From Rachycentron canadum (taxonomy: Eukaryota; Chordata; Actinopteri; Carangiformes; Rachycentridae): 64,000 nucleotides of DNA. Location: assembly GCA_038496675.1 (NCBI GenBank), contig CM076649.1:13207205-13271204 (forward strand), read 5' to 3'. The position numbers and the translations under genes were made by a program. Below the pieces are notes generated by a model. That model worked only from the letters and a program-made list of their open reading frames with translations, had not been told where the DNA came from and searched no databases. Below are positions 63,488-64,000 of the stretch, in pieces; position 1 is the stretch's first letter, and every line of letters starts with the position of its first letter.

Positions 63488-64000
63488 GTGAGAATATAAT
63501 CAGTGCAAAGATTAACCTTTTCTATGAATTTCAAAGATTTCATAAATGTGATTCACATTGAATAATTCAGAGAAAGATTTGAAAACTGTGCAATATTGTC
63601 ATAACTAGCTGTATTTTTCAAGTTCTGCTTCGCCATATAGCTAACTAGCTCCATTATGAATCTACATCAGCATGGTGTTTGCTTCTACTATTCTTTTTGA
63701 TGTACATCTACAGAACAGATACAAATATATCAATACATTATTAATACTTGGAAGTGGTTGTGCCATACATTATTTCTTTATTTTTTCAGAACTGAAATAT
63801 GAACTCTATGTAAAAGGTGATAAATACATTATTCTGCTGGTACACTCCCTGACTGGGTCTGGGAGAAAAAACTATATCTCTCCATTTTCACTCTCATCTT
63901 GCTTTTCAAAGGCATATTATTTATTCTGTTTATCTTTATGATTTAAAAGCAAATCTTTGAGAGCAGGAACAGCAGTAAAGGAGCCTCCTGAAGCAGTGCA
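63488..64000 (+). other. intron 12 (partial)
   Basis: Starts GTGAGA after exon 12 and runs to the window edge, AT-rich, with no recognisable IPT5 exon. The sequence is ordinary intron. Confidence 0.8.

Noticed and set aside
1..64000. CRISPR array, prophage, operon or biosynthetic cluster
   Set aside because: The tandem repeats are microsatellites without spacers, and the coding sequence is one intron-containing vertebrate gene.
1..64000. Promoter or CpG island of the gene
   Set aside because: The exons here are internal; no CpG-dense block was seen, and the promoter must lie upstream of the window.

Overview
This is ordinary nuclear DNA from a vertebrate, most likely an acanthomorph teleost fish. 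It is AT-leaning, full of CA/GT, CT and poly-T/poly-A microsatellites, and holds one split gene with GT-AG introns. Three old interspersed-repeat copies resemble, from memory, a family seen in percomorph fish genomes. I see no prokaryotic features, CRISPR array, phage or operon.

All the coding sequence I can support belongs to one plus-strand gene, a class A plexin whose residues fit plexin-A1 best (plxna1; the fish a/b copy cannot be decided). Twelve internal coding exons lie between 9271 and 63487. They join without a frame break into 554 codons plus 2 nt. In order they encode PSI1, IPT1, PSI2, IPT2, PSI3, IPT3, IPT4 and the first strand of IPT5, the stalk of the semaphorin-receptor ectodomain. 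The start codon, signal peptide and Sema domain must lie upstream of base 1. The rest of the IPT repeats, the transmembrane helix and the cytoplasmic GAP region must lie beyond 64000.

Layout: 1-9270 is intron. Exons 1-4 (9271-14360) are fairly close together. Exon 5 (19838-19952), exon 6 (35073-35273) and exon 7 (47724-47820) are separated by introns of about 5.5, 15.1 and 12.5 kb. Exons 8-12 (50780-63487) finish the fragment, with one very short 133-bp intron at 60117-60249. Exons are named by order in the window, not by gene-wide number.

The introns hold simple repeats and several transposable-element relics: a frameshifted LINE reverse-transcriptase C-terminal fragment (about 2085-2440), a 245-bp MITE-like element with inverted ends and TTAA at each border (9575-9819), a Tc1/mariner-type transposase or related repeat relic on the minus strand (about 51096-51265), and three copies of one unnamed repeat family. 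Also notable are a near-perfect 37-bp palindrome (62655-62691) and several repeat-poor, TAAT-rich blocks that could be conserved non-coding elements. I found no evidence of a new biological system; the oddities listed are mostly small and structural.
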